NCBI RefSeq assembly: GCF_014831675.1
Contig: NZ_VJXY01000024.1
Span: 1-64,000 of the forward strand
DNA length: 64,000 nucleotides
Reading direction: 5' to 3'
DNA from: Komarekiella delphini-convector SJRDD-AB1
GTDB lineage: Bacteria; Cyanobacteriota; Cyanobacteriia; Cyanobacteriales; Nostocaceae
The position numbers were made by a program, and so were the translations under genes. The notes beneath the pieces are model-generated. The model was given only the letters and a program-made list of their open reading frames with translations. It was not told where the DNA came from and made no database searches. Positions 35,407 through 45,741 of this stretch are shown here, in pieces (the stretch's first letter is position 1; each line of letters opens with the position of its first letter).

Positions 35407-36699
35407 ATGTCTAAAGACTTATTAAACTCCTTTCAAGAAGCATACAGCAATCTCGAACTGTTTCCGTTGATGGAACAGAACGAAATGGAAAGATTTCGAG
35501 TCGAATATGGTGATGATTTGATTGCAGACCTGAACCAATTAGTGGAAGATAGCCCTAATGGAGATGGCAAAATTGTCTTTACAGGACATCGGGGATGTGG
35601 TAAGTCTACTTTATTAGCTGAATTTAGCCGACAAATTCAAAATAAATATTTTGTAGTTTTATTTTCTATTGCTGACAAAATTGAAATGTCGGCTGTTAAT
35701 CATATTAATATATTGTTTGCGATCGCAGTTAATTTAATGACCGAAGCGGAAGCCCGTAGAGTTGAAATTCCTCAATCAACTAAGGAAGCTCTTTATAAGT
35801 GGTTTGCTACCAGAACTCGCACTGAAGAATTAAATTTGCAGATAGAAGCTGCAATTGGGTTTGATTTACTAAAGTTGATTAGCTCTAAATTAAAAGCTGA
35901 TGCTATTGTTAGGGATGAAATTAAGCAAGAGTTTGAACGTAAAATATCAGATTTGGTTGCCAGAATTAATGAAATAGCTGCTCTTATTCAAGCGGCTACA
36001 AAACAAGATGTATTAGTAATTATTGATGATTTAGATAAACTTGATTTAGGAAGAGTCAATGAAATTTATAGAGACAACATCAAAGCTCTTTGTCAACCTA
36101 ATTTTCGGATTATCTATACTATACCAATTGCTGTACTGCGCGAAACGTTTATTAGTACAATAATTGCTACTGAGACTAACGACCAAGTTGTGGCAATGCC
36201 TGTATTAAAAATATTTGAGAAAGGTAAAAATCGACTGCCTAATGCTCAGCCACGCCCTGAAGCAACAAAGATTCTCGGTGCAGTTTTACGAAAACGGATT
36301 TCTAGTGAATTAATAGCAGCAGAAACATCTGAAAAAATTGTGATATACAGTGGTGGTGTTTTACGAGAGCTAATTCGGATTTCTAAAGAATGTTGCCGTA
36401 TTTGTTTGCGAATGATTCGGCGAAATCCAACAGCGCAAGTTATTATTGATGATAAAATTCTATTCCAAGCAATCAATAAGATACGCAATGATTTTTCTAT
36501 ACGTTTAGGAAAAGTTGACATAGATATTTTGCAAAGTATTTATAAGCAATTTATGCCCGATGACCCTAAACAAACAGAGTTTTTGGATTTGCTACATGGA
36601 CTATATGTTTTGGAATATCGCACTGATGAAACTTGGTATGATGTTCACCCAATTATTATAGAAAGCTTGAAAGTCCAGGGAGTTATTCATGTTGAATGA
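35407..36699 (+). CDS. P-loop ATPase of a two-gene signalling module (copy 2)
   Basis: A 430-residue ATPase related to the one at 11155. Walker A is GHRGCGKST (60-68) and Walker B VLVIIDDLDKLD (about 200-211). The C-terminal segment LLHGLYVLEYRTDETWYDV aligns with LLRSMYLFEYRDPLGRWFGI of copy 1, in what may be a winged-helix domain. It overlaps the next gene by 11 bases, so ATPase and TPR protein are made together and probably act as a complex. No membrane segment is present. Cellular role unknown; the neighbours (restriction system, Rpn-like protein) suggest defence or conflict. Confidence 0.75.
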   Translation: MSKDLLNSFQEAYSNLELFPLMEQNEMERFRVEYGDDLIADLNQLVEDSPNGDGKIVFTGHRGCGKSTLLAEFSRQIQNKYFVVLFSIADKIEMSAVNHINILFAIAVNLMTEAEARRVEIPQSTKEALYKWFATRTRTEELNLQIEAAIGFDLLKLISSKLKADAIVRDEIKQEFERKISDLVARINEIAALIQAATKQDVLVIIDDLDKLDLGRVNEIYRDNIKALCQPNFRIIYTIPIAVLRETFISTIIATETNDQVVAMPVLKIFEKGKNRLPNAQPRPEATKILGAVLRKRISSELIAAETSEKIVIYSGGVLRELIRISKECCRICLRMIRRNPTAQVIIDDKILFQAINKIRNDFSIRLGKVDIDILQSIYKQFMPDDPKQTEFLDLLHGLYVLEYRTDETWYDVHPIIIESLKVQGVIHVE

Positions 36700-38455
36700 G
36701 GATTTTATAGATGATGAAGATGGAGACAATCAAGATGCTTATGATGATTTAATCGTTTCTATTGAAGCTCAAAAACAAGGATTGAATTTACTGATTGCAG
36801 TTTGCGATGATGCTAACTTTCGTGATGAGATTATTGCTCAATATGAAGCCGAATTACAATCCACTTGCCGTTTATATCGAGTGACGTTAGCACGTCAGGA
36901 ACCGAGCTTGAAAGCTGCTCTTAATCAACTTGTACAACAAGAAGAATATCTGCGTCAGCGTAATCCAGCGGTGATTACTGTAACGGGTGCTGAGCAACTT
37001 TATTTTCTCAGATTGGGGAATGAGCAATCGGAACAGGAAAAATTTTTTGGTTATTTACAATGGACACGGGAAGGATTACGTGAATTTCCTTTTGCGATCG
37101 TGCTTTGGGTAACTAACCAAATTTTAGTCAACTTAATTAAAAAAGCTCCTGATTTTTGGAGTTGGCGTAATGGTGTTTTTCGGTTTGTATCTAAAAAAAC
37201 GAATGCTATTGCTTGTAAAGAATTAGAACCTATACGCTTTGTTTTTAGAGACACAGAATTAGCTAGCACAGATACTAATGAAAATAATCCTTTTTTCTTG
37301 CCCATTCAAGATTTACAAAGTTTAATTGAGAAGATAGAACAGGAAAAAGGAGTTAGAGATCCCAGCTTGGCTACCTTATATTCAAGGTTGGCTGATATTT
37401 ACCGCAGCAGATTAGATAGAGGGGAATCTCAGAATTATCAAGAAGAACAGGAATTAGCGATAAAATATTGGCGTAAGGCGATTGAACTGCAAAATGAATC
37501 AGGTTTACAGATAGACTTAGCCACTAGTCTTAATAACCTAGCAGGACTATACCGTGCTACAGGACGCTACAGTGAAGCTGAACCCTTGTATCAACAAGCT
37601 TTAGAACTGAGGAAACGCCTGCTGGGAGACAATCATCCTGCTTTTGCTACTAGTCTCAATAACTTAGCGGGACTCTACAAATCTACTGGACAGTACAACA
37701 AAGCGGAACTTCTATATCAACAAGCTTTGGAATTAAGAAAACACTTATTGGCAGATAACCATCCCGATGTTGCCGCTAGTCTTAACAACCTGGCACTACT
37801 ATACGATGAACAAGGACGTTATGACGAAGCAGAACCTCTGTATCTGCAATCATTAGAATTGGGAAAACGGCTGCTTGGTGAAAACCATCCCTCTTTCGCT
37901 CTCATACTAAATAATCTAGCGCTACTCTATTATCATCAAGGACGCTACAGTGAAGCTGAACCGTTATCACAACAAGCAATAGAACTAGATAAACATTTTT
38001 TAGGAGAAGATAATCCCGATGTGGCTACAGACCTTCATAATTTGGGATTAATATACCGTGCTCAAGGACGTTATGACCAAGCTGAACCATTATTTTTACA
38101 ATCCTTGGAACTTAAAGAGCGTGTATTACAAAAGGCTCATCCTCTTTTGGCAGATACCATCTACGCTCTTGGTTATATGTACAGAGAACAGGGGCGTTAT
38201 AATGAGGCAGAACCCTTGTGTTTAAAAGCGTTAGAATTTGATAAACATCTGTTAGGAGACAACCATCCTAATGTTGCTGAAAGTCTCAACAATCTTGCAG
38301 AAATCTATCGTGTAACAGAACGCTACAGTGAAGCAAAACCCCTTTATTTGCAAGCTTTAGATATTTGTCAGCGAGTTTGGGGCGCAAATCATCCTCGTAC
38401 TGTTAATGTCCGTCAAAATTTAGAAAAACTCGACATAGCAATACAAGGTAATTAG
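36689..38455 (+). CDS. Module partner protein with seven kinesin-light-chain-like TPRs
   Basis: A 588-residue protein. Residues 1 to about 190 correspond to the N-terminal domain of the WD40 protein at 12705: NQDAYDDLIVSIEAQKQG against NQDALQRLIRAIALSKGQ, then AIVLWVTNQILVNLIKKAPDFWSW against LVLWLQDEV...LAPDFKSW. After an acidic, charged linker come seven consecutive 42-residue TPRs (SLNNLAxLYxxxGRYxEAEPLYxQALELxKxLLGxNHP) from about 270 to 565. Such repeats bind peptides or proteins. It overlaps the ATPase stop. The effector function is unknown; it lacks its own NTPase domain, unlike the WD40 protein. Confidence 0.8.
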   Translation: MLNEDFIDDEDGDNQDAYDDLIVSIEAQKQGLNLLIAVCDDANFRDEIIAQYEAELQSTCRLYRVTLARQEPSLKAALNQLVQQEEYLRQRNPAVITVTGAEQLYFLRLGNEQSEQEKFFGYLQWTREGLREFPFAIVLWVTNQILVNLIKKAPDFWSWRNGVFRFVSKKTNAIACKELEPIRFVFRDTELASTDTNENNPFFLPIQDLQSLIEKIEQEKGVRDPSLATLYSRLADIYRSRLDRGESQNYQEEQELAIKYWRKAIELQNESGLQIDLATSLNNLAGLYRATGRYSEAEPLYQQALELRKRLLGDNHPAFATSLNNLAGLYKSTGQYNKAELLYQQALELRKHLLADNHPDVAASLNNLALLYDEQGRYDEAEPLYLQSLELGKRLLGENHPSFALILNNLALLYYHQGRYSEAEPLSQQAIELDKHFLGEDNPDVATDLHNLGLIYRAQGRYDQAEPLFLQSLELKERVLQKAHPLLADTIYALGYMYREQGRYNEAEPLCLKALEFDKHLLGDNHPNVAESLNNLAEIYRVTERYSEAKPLYLQALDICQRVWGANHPRTVNVRQNLEKLDIAIQGN

Positions 38456-38603
38456 TAATTAAAAATTAAATTAAATTATTTTTTCCTATAATTTGGCATT
38501 GGCTTAAGTGTCTTGTGAAACTCTTTATTTGATGCTAAATTATCACGCGATCGCCATCCTTGATAAACTTTGAATATAAAATTTTCGCTGTGGTCAAATC
38601 TAG

Positions 38604-39452
38604 GTGCAAACTGACAAAATATTCTATAGCATATTTCAAGCTTTCCCTAGCATATTTTTTGAAATAGTTGGTGACAAAACTGTCAATACCAACGCCTATG
38701 AATTTGTTTCTGTTGAGCTAAAAGACACTGCCTTTCGCATTGATGGAGTGTTCATTCCAAGAGATGAAACGACAAACCAACCGTTGTACTTTGTTGAAGT
38801 TCAGTTTCAACTAGACTTGACTTTTTATAGACGCTTGTTTGCTGAAATCTTTCTTTACCTGCGTCAAAACGAATCTGTTAATTTTTGGCGTGCTGTGGTT
38901 ATCTATCCTCAAAGGAATTTAGATCCAGAAGACAAACTACCATATCGTTTGCTGCTAAACAGTCCGCAAGTACAGTGCATTTATTTAGATGAATTAGATA
39001 CAGCAGAGAACTCACTTCAAGTGGCAATTGTTAAATTAATTATCGAAAGAGAAGAGACAGCTGTTGAGAGAGGTAGAGAATTGATTTTGCAGGCAAAGCA
39101 ACAACTGGTAGATGAAACAACCAGGAAGCAAATTATAGAATTGATAGAAACCATCCTTTTATACAAATTCACCCGGCTAAGCCGAGAGGAGTTGGCTCAA
39201 ATGTTAGGCATAGACGATGAATTCAAAAAGAGCAGAATGTATCAGTCAATCAAAGAAGACGGATTGGAGGAAGGTAGACAGCAAGGTAGACAGCAAGGTA
39301 GACAACAAGGTTTAGAAGAAGGTAAGCTCCAAGCTAAGTTAGAATCTATACCCCGGTTATTGGCACTGGGATTAAGTGTTGAACAAGTAGCAGTAGCTCT
39401 CGATTTGACCATAGAGCGAGTGCAGCAAGCAGTTGAAAATCAGTCTGGCTGA
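38604..39452 (+). CDS. Rpn-family/DUF2887-like protein, PD-(D/E)XK nuclease-like
   Basis: A 282-residue protein from GTG at 38604. The N-terminal half contains FRIDGVFIPRDE and LYFVEVQFQLD, the D...ExQ pattern of the PD-(D/E)XK fold in Rpn (recombination-promoting nuclease)/DUF2887 proteins, which are abundant in cyanobacteria. The C-terminal half is helical with the low-complexity run EEGRQQGRQQGRQQG, encoded by a 12-bp tandem repeat (39272-39310), and a terminal helix-turn-helix-like LGLSVEQVAVALDLTIERVQ. The family is linked to mobile or conflict functions. It is the last gene of the accessory island before pstB. Confidence 0.8.
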   Translation: MQTDKIFYSIFQAFPSIFFEIVGDKTVNTNAYEFVSVELKDTAFRIDGVFIPRDETTNQPLYFVEVQFQLDLTFYRRLFAEIFLYLRQNESVNFWRAVVIYPQRNLDPEDKLPYRLLLNSPQVQCIYLDELDTAENSLQVAIVKLIIEREETAVERGRELILQAKQQLVDETTRKQIIELIETILLYKFTRLSREELAQMLGIDDEFKKSRMYQSIKEDGLEEGRQQGRQQGRQQGLEEGKLQAKLESIPRLLALGLSVEQVAVALDLTIERVQQAVENQSG

Positions 39453-39509
39453 TTCTCAACTGCTTATGTCTTGCGCTTTATCTTTTGGGAATACTGTGCA
39501 GTATATTGC

Positions 39510-40337
39510 TTAACCGAAGCGTCCACTGATATAGTCCTCAGCTTCTTTAGTTTGAGGAGAACTGAACATTTGGGCTGTAGGATTGAACTCGACTAATTTT
39601 CCGCGACGTTTGCTATGCTCATCAATTTCTGTATTAAAGAAAGCCGTAAAATCTGCAATTCTGGAAGCTTGTTGCATATTGTGAGTCACCATAATGATGG
39701 TGTATTGCTGCTTGAGTTCTAAGCAGAGTTCTTCTACTTGACGGCTAGAAATTGGGTCGAGAGCAGAACATGGTTCATCCATCAATAATACATCTGGCTT
39801 CATAGCGATCGCGCGGGCAATGCAAAGTCGTTGCTGTTGTCCACCAGATAATGCAGTACCCTTTTCTTTGAGTTTGTCCTTGACTTCATCCCAGATGGCG
39901 GCGCGTCTCAGGGAATCTTCTACCAATTCATCAACGTTACCTTTATAACCGTTAGCACGCGGCCCAAAGGAAATATTTTCGTATATTGACTTGGGGAAAG
40001 GATTCGGTCTTTGAAAAACCATTCCGACTTGGCGTCGTAATTTTACAGAATTGATCTTAGGGTCGTAAATATTGCGATCGCGGTAATTCAACCTACCCTC
40101 TACCTTAGCTCCAGGGATTAAATCATTCATGCGATTGAAGCAACGCAATAAAGTACTTTTACCACATCCTGAAGGCCCAATAAAAGCAATAATTTGTTTG
40201 TCAGGAATCTTCAAATAAACATCTATAAGTGCCAAAAATCCGCCATAGTATACTTTCACACCTTCAACATTAAATACGGCATTATCTTGGTCTATTGTGG
40301 CACTATCTCGTTGACTTCTACTGTTGCTATAAGTCAT
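39510..40337 (-). CDS. pstB: Phosphate ABC transporter ATP-binding protein PstB
   Basis: The 275-residue ATPase of the high-affinity phosphate importer. Walker [13 protein letters not shown] signature [14 protein letters not shown] and Walker [14 protein letters not shown] are intact; [12 protein letters not shown] and [12 protein letters not shown] are PstB-specific. It is the last gene of pstS-C-A-B on the minus strand, 51 bases after pstA. Confidence 0.97.
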   Translation of the reverse strand: MTYSNSRSQRDSATIDQDNAVFNVEGVKVYYGGFLALIDVYLKIPDKQIIAFIGPSGCGKSTLLRCFNRMNDLIPGAKVEGRLNYRDRNIYDPKINSVKLRRQVGMVFQRPNPFPKSIYENISFGPRANGYKGNVDELVEDSLRRAAIWDEVKDKLKEKGTALSGGQQQRLCIARAIAMKPDVLLMDEPCSALDPISSRQVEELCLELKQQYTIIMVTHNMQQASRIADFTAFFNTEIDEHSKRRGKLVEFNPTAQMFSSPQTKEAEDYISGRFG

Positions 40338-40388
40338 TTTGCGTATCTCCTAATAAACGAGAATGTATCCAATTATTTAGTCAGTTAC

Positions 40389-41288
40389 CTAACGGATTGA
40401 AAAGCGTTGTCGGATATAAATTGCTACACCATTTAAAACTAAAATCAAGAGTAACAAAGCTATAATTGTGGCTGCTGCTGCATTAGCAAAACCTGGTTCA
40501 GGACGAGTGATGTAACTGTAAATTTGAATGGGTAATGCCATAAATCTCTGGAACAAACCAGGGTTAAACGTCAGAAAACCCACAGCACCTACAACAATTA
40601 GAGATGCTGCATCACCAATGGCACGGGATACAGAGATAATTACCCCTGTTAAAATACCAGGAACAGCATAGGGTATAACATGATTGCTGATAGTTCGCCA
40701 TTTGGTGACGCCTAATCCGTAGGAAGCATTTCTTAAGGAATCTGGGACGGCACGAATTGCTTCTCTGGCCGTCACAATAATTACTGGTAAAGACAGTAAA
40801 GATAAAGTCAATGCTCCAGAAATTAAAGCGGGGCCAAACCCAAGCAAATAATTGAAAACTCCTAAACCTAGCAACCCGTAGACAATAGAAGGCACACCCG
40901 CCAAATTGCTGATATTAATCTCAATAATCGCTGTCCACCAAGCTTTAGGTGCATACTCTTCTAGATATAAAGCTGCTCCGACACCAATGGGTACAGTGAC
41001 TAAAATAACAATAATTCCTAAAAGGATACTGCTGACAATAGCAGGACGGATGCCACCTTGGTCAGGAAAACGAGAAGGGGTTTCTGTTAAAAAGCCGGGT
41101 GTTAAAAATCTGGCTAGTCCATCTCGAAAAATATCAAAAAGTAGCAACGCTAGGACAAATAAACCAACTAGCAACCCCAACAAAAAAATTATTTCAAATA
41201 CTTTTCCTAAACTTTCTCTTTGATCAACATTATCAGTAAATTCTGCCGCTAAATCCAAAGAATCATCTTGTTGATAACTTGTCGTCAT
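40389..41288 (-). CDS. pstA: Phosphate ABC transporter permease PstA
   Basis: A 299-residue membrane permease with about six helices and the EAA loop TAREAIRAVPDSLRNASYGLGVTKW (split here as TAREAIRAVPDSLRNAS and YGLGVTKW), where PstB docks. It pairs with PstC to form the phosphate channel. It starts 5 bases after pstC ends. Confidence 0.95.
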   Translation of the reverse strand: MTTSYQQDDSLDLAAEFTDNVDQRESLGKVFEIIFLLGLLVGLFVLALLLFDIFRDGLARFLTPGFLTETPSRFPDQGGIRPAIVSSILLGIIVILVTVPIGVGAALYLEEYAPKAWWTAIIEINISNLAGVPSIVYGLLGLGVFNYLLGFGPALISGALTLSLLSLPVIIVTAREAIRAVPDSLRNASYGLGVTKWRTISNHVIPYAVPGILTGVIISVSRAIGDAASLIVVGAVGFLTFNPGLFQRFMALPIQIYSYITRPEPGFANAAAATIIALLLLILVLNGVAIYIRQRFSIR

Positions 41289-41293
41289 GCCTA

Positions 41294-42241
41294 TTACTCG
41301 TACTTTTCTTTAAAGCGATTAGCAATCCAGTAACTACCAATATTCAAAGCCAGGGTAATTAGAAATAAAAGAGCACCCACAGCATATAAAGTCTGGAAAT
41401 TGAGACTACCACGCGGACTATCCCCACCAGAAATTTGCGCCATGTAAGCTGTCATTGTTTCTACTGATTCCGCAAAGTTAATAGTTAGTTTTGGCTGTTG
41501 ACCTGCGGCGATAAGGACAGTCATAGTTTCACCCACAGCGCGAGAAATACCCAAAATAATCGAGGCTATAATTCCAGAAAGCGCTGCTGGGAGAACTACT
41601 TTAAAAATGCTTTCCAGCTTAGTGATACCTAAAGCGTAAGCTCCTTCTCGCAAAGAACGTGGAACTGCTCGAATAGCATCTAAGCTGATGGAACCCACAG
41701 TCGGAGTAATCATTACTCCCATCATTAACCCTGCACTTAAAGCGTTAAATATTTCCAGAGTGACAAAATTTCGTAACAATGGCGTGATAAACAGCAGCGC
41801 AAAGTAACCGTATACTACCGTGGGTATCCCTGCCAAAAGTTCCACTGCTGGACGTAAAATTGCTGCTACTTTGGGTTGAGCATACTCACTTAAATAAATT
41901 GCAGAACACAAACCCAAAGGAATAGCAACTACCATAGCAATAGCTGTAGTTAAAAAAGTGCCAGCTATCAAAGGCCAAACACCAAAATGTCTATCTGCAA
42001 ATAGAGGTGTCCACTTAGTATCAAGAAAGAATTCAGCAAACGAAACTTCTTGGAAAAAACCGAATGCTTCCTGAAAGATAATTACAACAATACCAAAGGT
42101 AGTCAAAACCGAAACTAAAGCACAAGCAAATAAAATCACTGCAATAATCTTTTCTGAAATATCTTCAGATGCATTTTTATCTAATGACTGTCTAGATTGT
42201 AGATAAGGATTGTCTGAAAAATTTGTATTTTGCATAAACAA
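41294..42241 (-). CDS. pstC: Phosphate ABC transporter permease PstC
   Basis: A 315-residue inner-membrane permease with six or seven helices. The EAA loop is [20 protein letters not shown], and [16 protein letters not shown] is a PstC-type segment. It lies between pstS and pstA in the operon. Confidence 0.95.
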   Translation of the reverse strand: MFMQNTNFSDNPYLQSRQSLDKNASEDISEKIIAVILFACALVSVLTTFGIVVIIFQEAFGFFQEVSFAEFFLDTKWTPLFADRHFGVWPLIAGTFLTTAIAMVVAIPLGLCSAIYLSEYAQPKVAAILRPAVELLAGIPTVVYGYFALLFITPLLRNFVTLEIFNALSAGLMMGVMITPTVGSISLDAIRAVPRSLREGAYALGITKLESIFKVVLPAALSGIIASIILGISRAVGETMTVLIAAGQQPKLTINFAESVETMTAYMAQISGGDSPRGSLNFQTLYAVGALLFLITLALNIGSYWIANRFKEKYE

Positions 42242-42284
42242 TTAAGTTTTGGCTACATTGACACTATAAGGACTGGGACTTTAT

Positions 42285-43286
42285 TTAAATAAAGTTGGTG
42301 ATTGGCTCACCTGGTTTTGCTTTTTTAAATTTTGTACCCGTTTCACCAGTAGCCAATTTTTGTTTTACCTTGACATAAGCTTCATCAGGTAATGCTACAT
42401 AACCCACGCTATCTACCCACTTCCAAGAATTTTCTAGATAAAAGTCTACAAATTCTTTGACTGCTGGCTTACTATCTAAAGATTTTTTACTGACATATAT
42501 GAAGAGTGGACGAGACAAAGGTGTATAGATATTTTTAATTACATTATCTACCGGAACTGGTTTTTCACACTTGCCTTTGGGGCTTTCTACAGCAACTAGA
42601 TTGAGTTTATCTTGGTTTTGAATGTAGTAAGATATCCCTACATAACCTAAAGCTGAGGCATCACCTGAAACCCCTTGTACCAGAAGGTTTTGATTGTGAC
42701 TGGGACTGTAATCTGTACGACCATTCTTGGCTTTACCAGTAACAGCTTGAGTCATATAATCAAATGTTCCAGTATCAGAAGCCGGAGCATATAACTTCAG
42801 TGCTTGATTAGGGAATTTGGGATTCACTTGATTCCAAGTCAAAATTTTGCCATCTGATTTAGCGCCCCAAATCTTGCCCAATTCCTTAATAGTTAGACAT
42901 TTTGCGAAGTTATTTTGACGGTTGGCAATCACGGCGATACCGTCTAAAGCTATAGGCAACTCGACAAATTCAATGTTCTTGCTTTTACATTTTTTGATTT
43001 CTTCATCTCTAATGGTACGAGAAGCACCAACAATATCAATATCGCCAGCACAAAACTTACTAATACCACCACCAGTACCACTTGAAGCAACGCTAACTTT
43101 AGCTTCAGGTTTAACCCTCCCATATTCTTCTGCGACTGCTAAAGAAACAGGAAAACCTACAGCCGCACCGTCAATACTCACCTGACTTTTCAATTCTTGT
43201 CCGCCGTTACAACCACTGATACTGCTGGCAATAAGCATTAAAGATGTGAGGAAAAAGCTATTCTTAAATCGACTATGAAAGCTCAT
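42285..43286 (-). CDS. pstS: Phosphate-binding protein PstS
   Basis: A 333-residue periplasmic lipoprotein (lipobox ISGC, Cys at 26) that delivers phosphate to PstCA. SSGTGGGISKFCAGDIDI and DGIAVIANRQNN match phosphate-site regions, and ASDTGTFDYMTQAV is a conserved PstS segment. It is the first pst gene here. I could not find a convincing Pho box in the 85 bases upstream. Confidence 0.95.
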   Translation of the reverse strand: MSFHSRFKNSFFLTSLMLIASSISGCNGGQELKSQVSIDGAAVGFPVSLAVAEEYGRVKPEAKVSVASSGTGGGISKFCAGDIDIVGASRTIRDEEIKKCKSKNIEFVELPIALDGIAVIANRQNNFAKCLTIKELGKIWGAKSDGKILTWNQVNPKFPNQALKLYAPASDTGTFDYMTQAVTGKAKNGRTDYSPSHNQNLLVQGVSGDASALGYVGISYYIQNQDKLNLVAVESPKGKCEKPVPVDNVIKNIYTPLSRPLFIYVSKKSLDSKPAVKEFVDFYLENSWKWVDSVGYVALPDEAYVKVKQKLATGETGTKFKKAKPGEPITNFI

Positions 43287-43371
43287 AAATCATCAATTAT
43301 GATAAAGTGATTGAGAATTTCTTATGCTTGGCTATACGCAAGTAGAGAATGCTGCATGACAAAAATAGATA

Positions 43372-44478
43372 TCATGCTTTTTTAGCAGCTTGCACTTTGT
43401 CAAAAATTGCCCCATCTCCAAAAAACTTTTTTTGGATATTATCCCAGCCACCTAAGTCTTGAGATGTGAATAAAGTTTCTATTTTAGGGTATTTTGATAC
43501 TACTTCTTGAGTAACTGTAGGGTTAACAGGACGATATTGTAATTTAGCAAATTCGCGTTGGGCTTCTGTTGAGTAAAGGAAATCAACGAATGCTTGTGCA
43601 ACTTCTCTTGTACCGTGCTTATCAACGTTTTTATCAACTACTGTTACAGGGTTATCAATGGAAATATTAATTTTTGGTACGCTATATGGTAATTTTGGCC
43701 CATTCTTTTCTGCCAAAATTATTTCATTTTCGTAGTTAATTAAGACATCTCCTTGACCTTTTTGAAAAAATAAATCACTAGCCTCACGGGCATCTTTTAT
43801 CAGCACAGAGGTGTTTTGATAAACTTTAGTGACATAATCTAATGCTGTCGCTTCGTCACCTCCTGTAAGAGTTACCGAACCCCAAAAAGCCAAGAATTCC
43901 CAGATAGCAATACCAGAAGTTTTCGGGTTAGCTGCAATCAATGTCACGCCGTCTTTTGCCAAATCTTCCCAAGTATTAATGCCTTTAGGATTACCTTCGC
44001 GAGTGACGATCGCAGCTACGGATCTGCTAACAATACCACTTCTCGGAGCTTTGATTTCCCAACCTGATTTAATCAAACCTGCTTGCTGAATTTTGTTGAC
44101 ATCTAAAGGAAGGGCCAAATGTACTATGTCTGCTTCTTGCGAGCCAGCAATTACAGCAGCCGTTTGAGCGCCAGAACCCCCATAACTCTGTTCAAACGTG
44201 ACGTTTTGATTATGTTCTTGCTTCCACTTTTCGACAAATTTGGGAATTATCTGATCATGAGCTGCTTTGGTGACGGAGAAGGAGACAAGCTTAAGCTTGA
44301 CGTCAGCCTTGTTCGCTGAAACACCTCCAGAGCAAGAGGCGATCGCTATACTTAAAACAGTGCCTATTAGCAATAGACTCACAAAGCCTTGCACACGGCG
44401 TTTCTTCAACCAAATTCTAATTATGCGTTGGTATAAAAGTTGCATTGTTTGTAGAAATTTGATGATATAAGCTTGCAT
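43372..44478 (-). CDS. sbpA: Sulfate-binding protein SbpA-like
   Basis: A 368-residue periplasmic solute-binding protein (lipobox-like IASC near residue 49) of the sulfate/thiosulfate family: FVEKWKQEHNQNVTFEQSYGGSGAQ, DIVHLALPLDV, LIAANPKTSGIAIWEFLA and GQGDVLINYENE are typical. It would feed a CysTWA importer, but no such genes are visible. It lies 85 bases upstream of pstS on the same strand, so a sulfate receptor may share a transcript with the phosphate operon. The start could be one of several Met; ATG 44445 would give a more ordinary signal peptide. Confidence 0.88.
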   Translation of the reverse strand: MQAYIIKFLQTMQLLYQRIIRIWLKKRRVQGFVSLLLIGTVLSIAIASCSGGVSANKADVKLKLVSFSVTKAAHDQIIPKFVEKWKQEHNQNVTFEQSYGGSGAQTAAVIAGSQEADIVHLALPLDVNKIQQAGLIKSGWEIKAPRSGIVSRSVAAIVTREGNPKGINTWEDLAKDGVTLIAANPKTSGIAIWEFLAFWGSVTLTGGDEATALDYVTKVYQNTSVLIKDAREASDLFFQKGQGDVLINYENEIILAEKNGPKLPYSVPKINISIDNPVTVVDKNVDKHGTREVAQAFVDFLYSTEAQREFAKLQYRPVNPTVTQEVVSKYPKIETLFTSQDLGGWDNIQKKFFGDGAIFDKVQAAKKA

Positions 44479-45207
44479 TTCCCTAACTAAATAATTTTTT
44501 AAGGGTAAAAATTAGCACAGATGACAATAAAAGCTATCCCTTAACATTGAAAATGTATAGAGTTTTACTAAAATCAAGGAGAGCTTTATGTAATATTCTT
44601 TTACACTAAGCTCCTTGGGTTAGTAATATTTAATACTTAGATATCTCACCATTTCTCAGGTGGTGCTAGTCTCAACCAAAAAGTATTATTTTAGCTATCC
44701 GAAACACTTAGATAGATAATTTTTTATGCAGTATTATCTAAATAAACTTAACTCCAGTAATTTGATTGATTTACCGATGTTTGTGAAATAGAGTATTGCA
44801 TATCTAGTTATGAGAAATCAAGCCTTTATCAGTTATGTTTAGGCTTTTTGATTTTTAACATCTGTAATTTTGAGTAATATAAAGTTTTATAAGCCTTGTA
44901 ATATAAGCTTTTGGGCTTCTCTGCACCTATAAGCAAAAGTCAACAAAACTAAAAGAATAAATTTCTTAATAAAATACTTTTTGTTGTATTAAAGTGCGTA
45001 GACACATTCGTAGCGGCTTGTTGTGAACATTGCCCCTTTGTTCTTTGTCTATCTAAATGGAGAGCGATTATCACAAAACGCTCCCAAAGCCTGAGCAGCC
45101 ACCGAAGTTCTGATGATCTGGAATACAGATCATTGTAGGGGCACAAACAATATATGTGCCCCTACGCGTGTAGTCTATTCAATTGAAAACGGCTGTAAAT
45201 ACTTAGG
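44479..45207. other. Intergenic region upstream of sbpA
   Basis: About 730 bases, very A+T-rich up to 44900, with no credible gene. It probably contains the sbpA-pst promoter. A GC-rich palindrome lies at 45135-45165. Confidence 0.45.
45135..45165. repeat. 11-bp palindromic repeat (GTAGGGGCACA)
   Basis: GTAGGGGCACA (45135-45145) and TGTGCCCCTAC (45155-45165) are perfect inverted repeats around nine A/T-rich bases. The TAGGGGCAC core is the same as the terminal arms of the element at 49870-50099, so the two may belong to one dispersed repeat family. Confidence 0.75.
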
Positions 45208-45453
45208 TTACATCTTGCCGTGCTGCATTACTTCTTGCAGATGGTGGCGAATCTCTTGTGCTTGCTCAATATCAGATTGGCGTAATTTTTGGAACAACTC
45301 TACACAAGGTTGGGAACCAACTTGCTGTGCATCTTGAATGTAAGTATCGTAAGCTTTAACTGCTTCAGCCTTGTTGTGCAACACGGTGATAAAATCGTAC
45401 TCTAGGTTGCTAATGGGCTGTTGAGACTGTCCGTTACCTGTATTATTAGCCAT
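45208..45453 (-). CDS. Conserved small helical protein
   Basis: An 81-residue soluble protein starting at ATG 45453 (MANNTGNGQSQQPISNLEY), preceded by AGAGGATCT as ribosome binding site. An upstream in-frame ATG at 45480 would precede that site. The rest is amphipathic helix (DFITVLHNKAEAVKAYDTYI, CVELFQKLRQSDIEQAQEIR), resembling four-helix ferritin-like or stress proteins of cyanobacteria. No metal ligands are clear. Function unknown. Confidence 0.65.
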   Translation of the reverse strand: MANNTGNGQSQQPISNLEYDFITVLHNKAEAVKAYDTYIQDAQQVGSQPCVELFQKLRQSDIEQAQEIRHHLQEVMQHGKM

Positions 45454-45741
45454 TGGTAGATCCTCTTTTAAGATTTCCAATTAATTTTTACTCATCTTAA
45501 AAGGGTGATTCATCTCCCTAAAAGAGTATAGTTCAATACGCCAGAAGAATCTTGTAAAGGTGCGTTAAGTACTACTGTTAGATTAGCAATCGTCACCTGT
45601 TGATACATCAAGTCTGCTGAAGCAGTGCCAAATCAAAGCGTACAAGACGATTTTGGGTACAATTATCGCTTTTTCAAATGCAGAGAGACGCAGAGATTTT
45701 CTAAATTTAATTCGTGATGAAGTGCAATATTTTACTAACAT

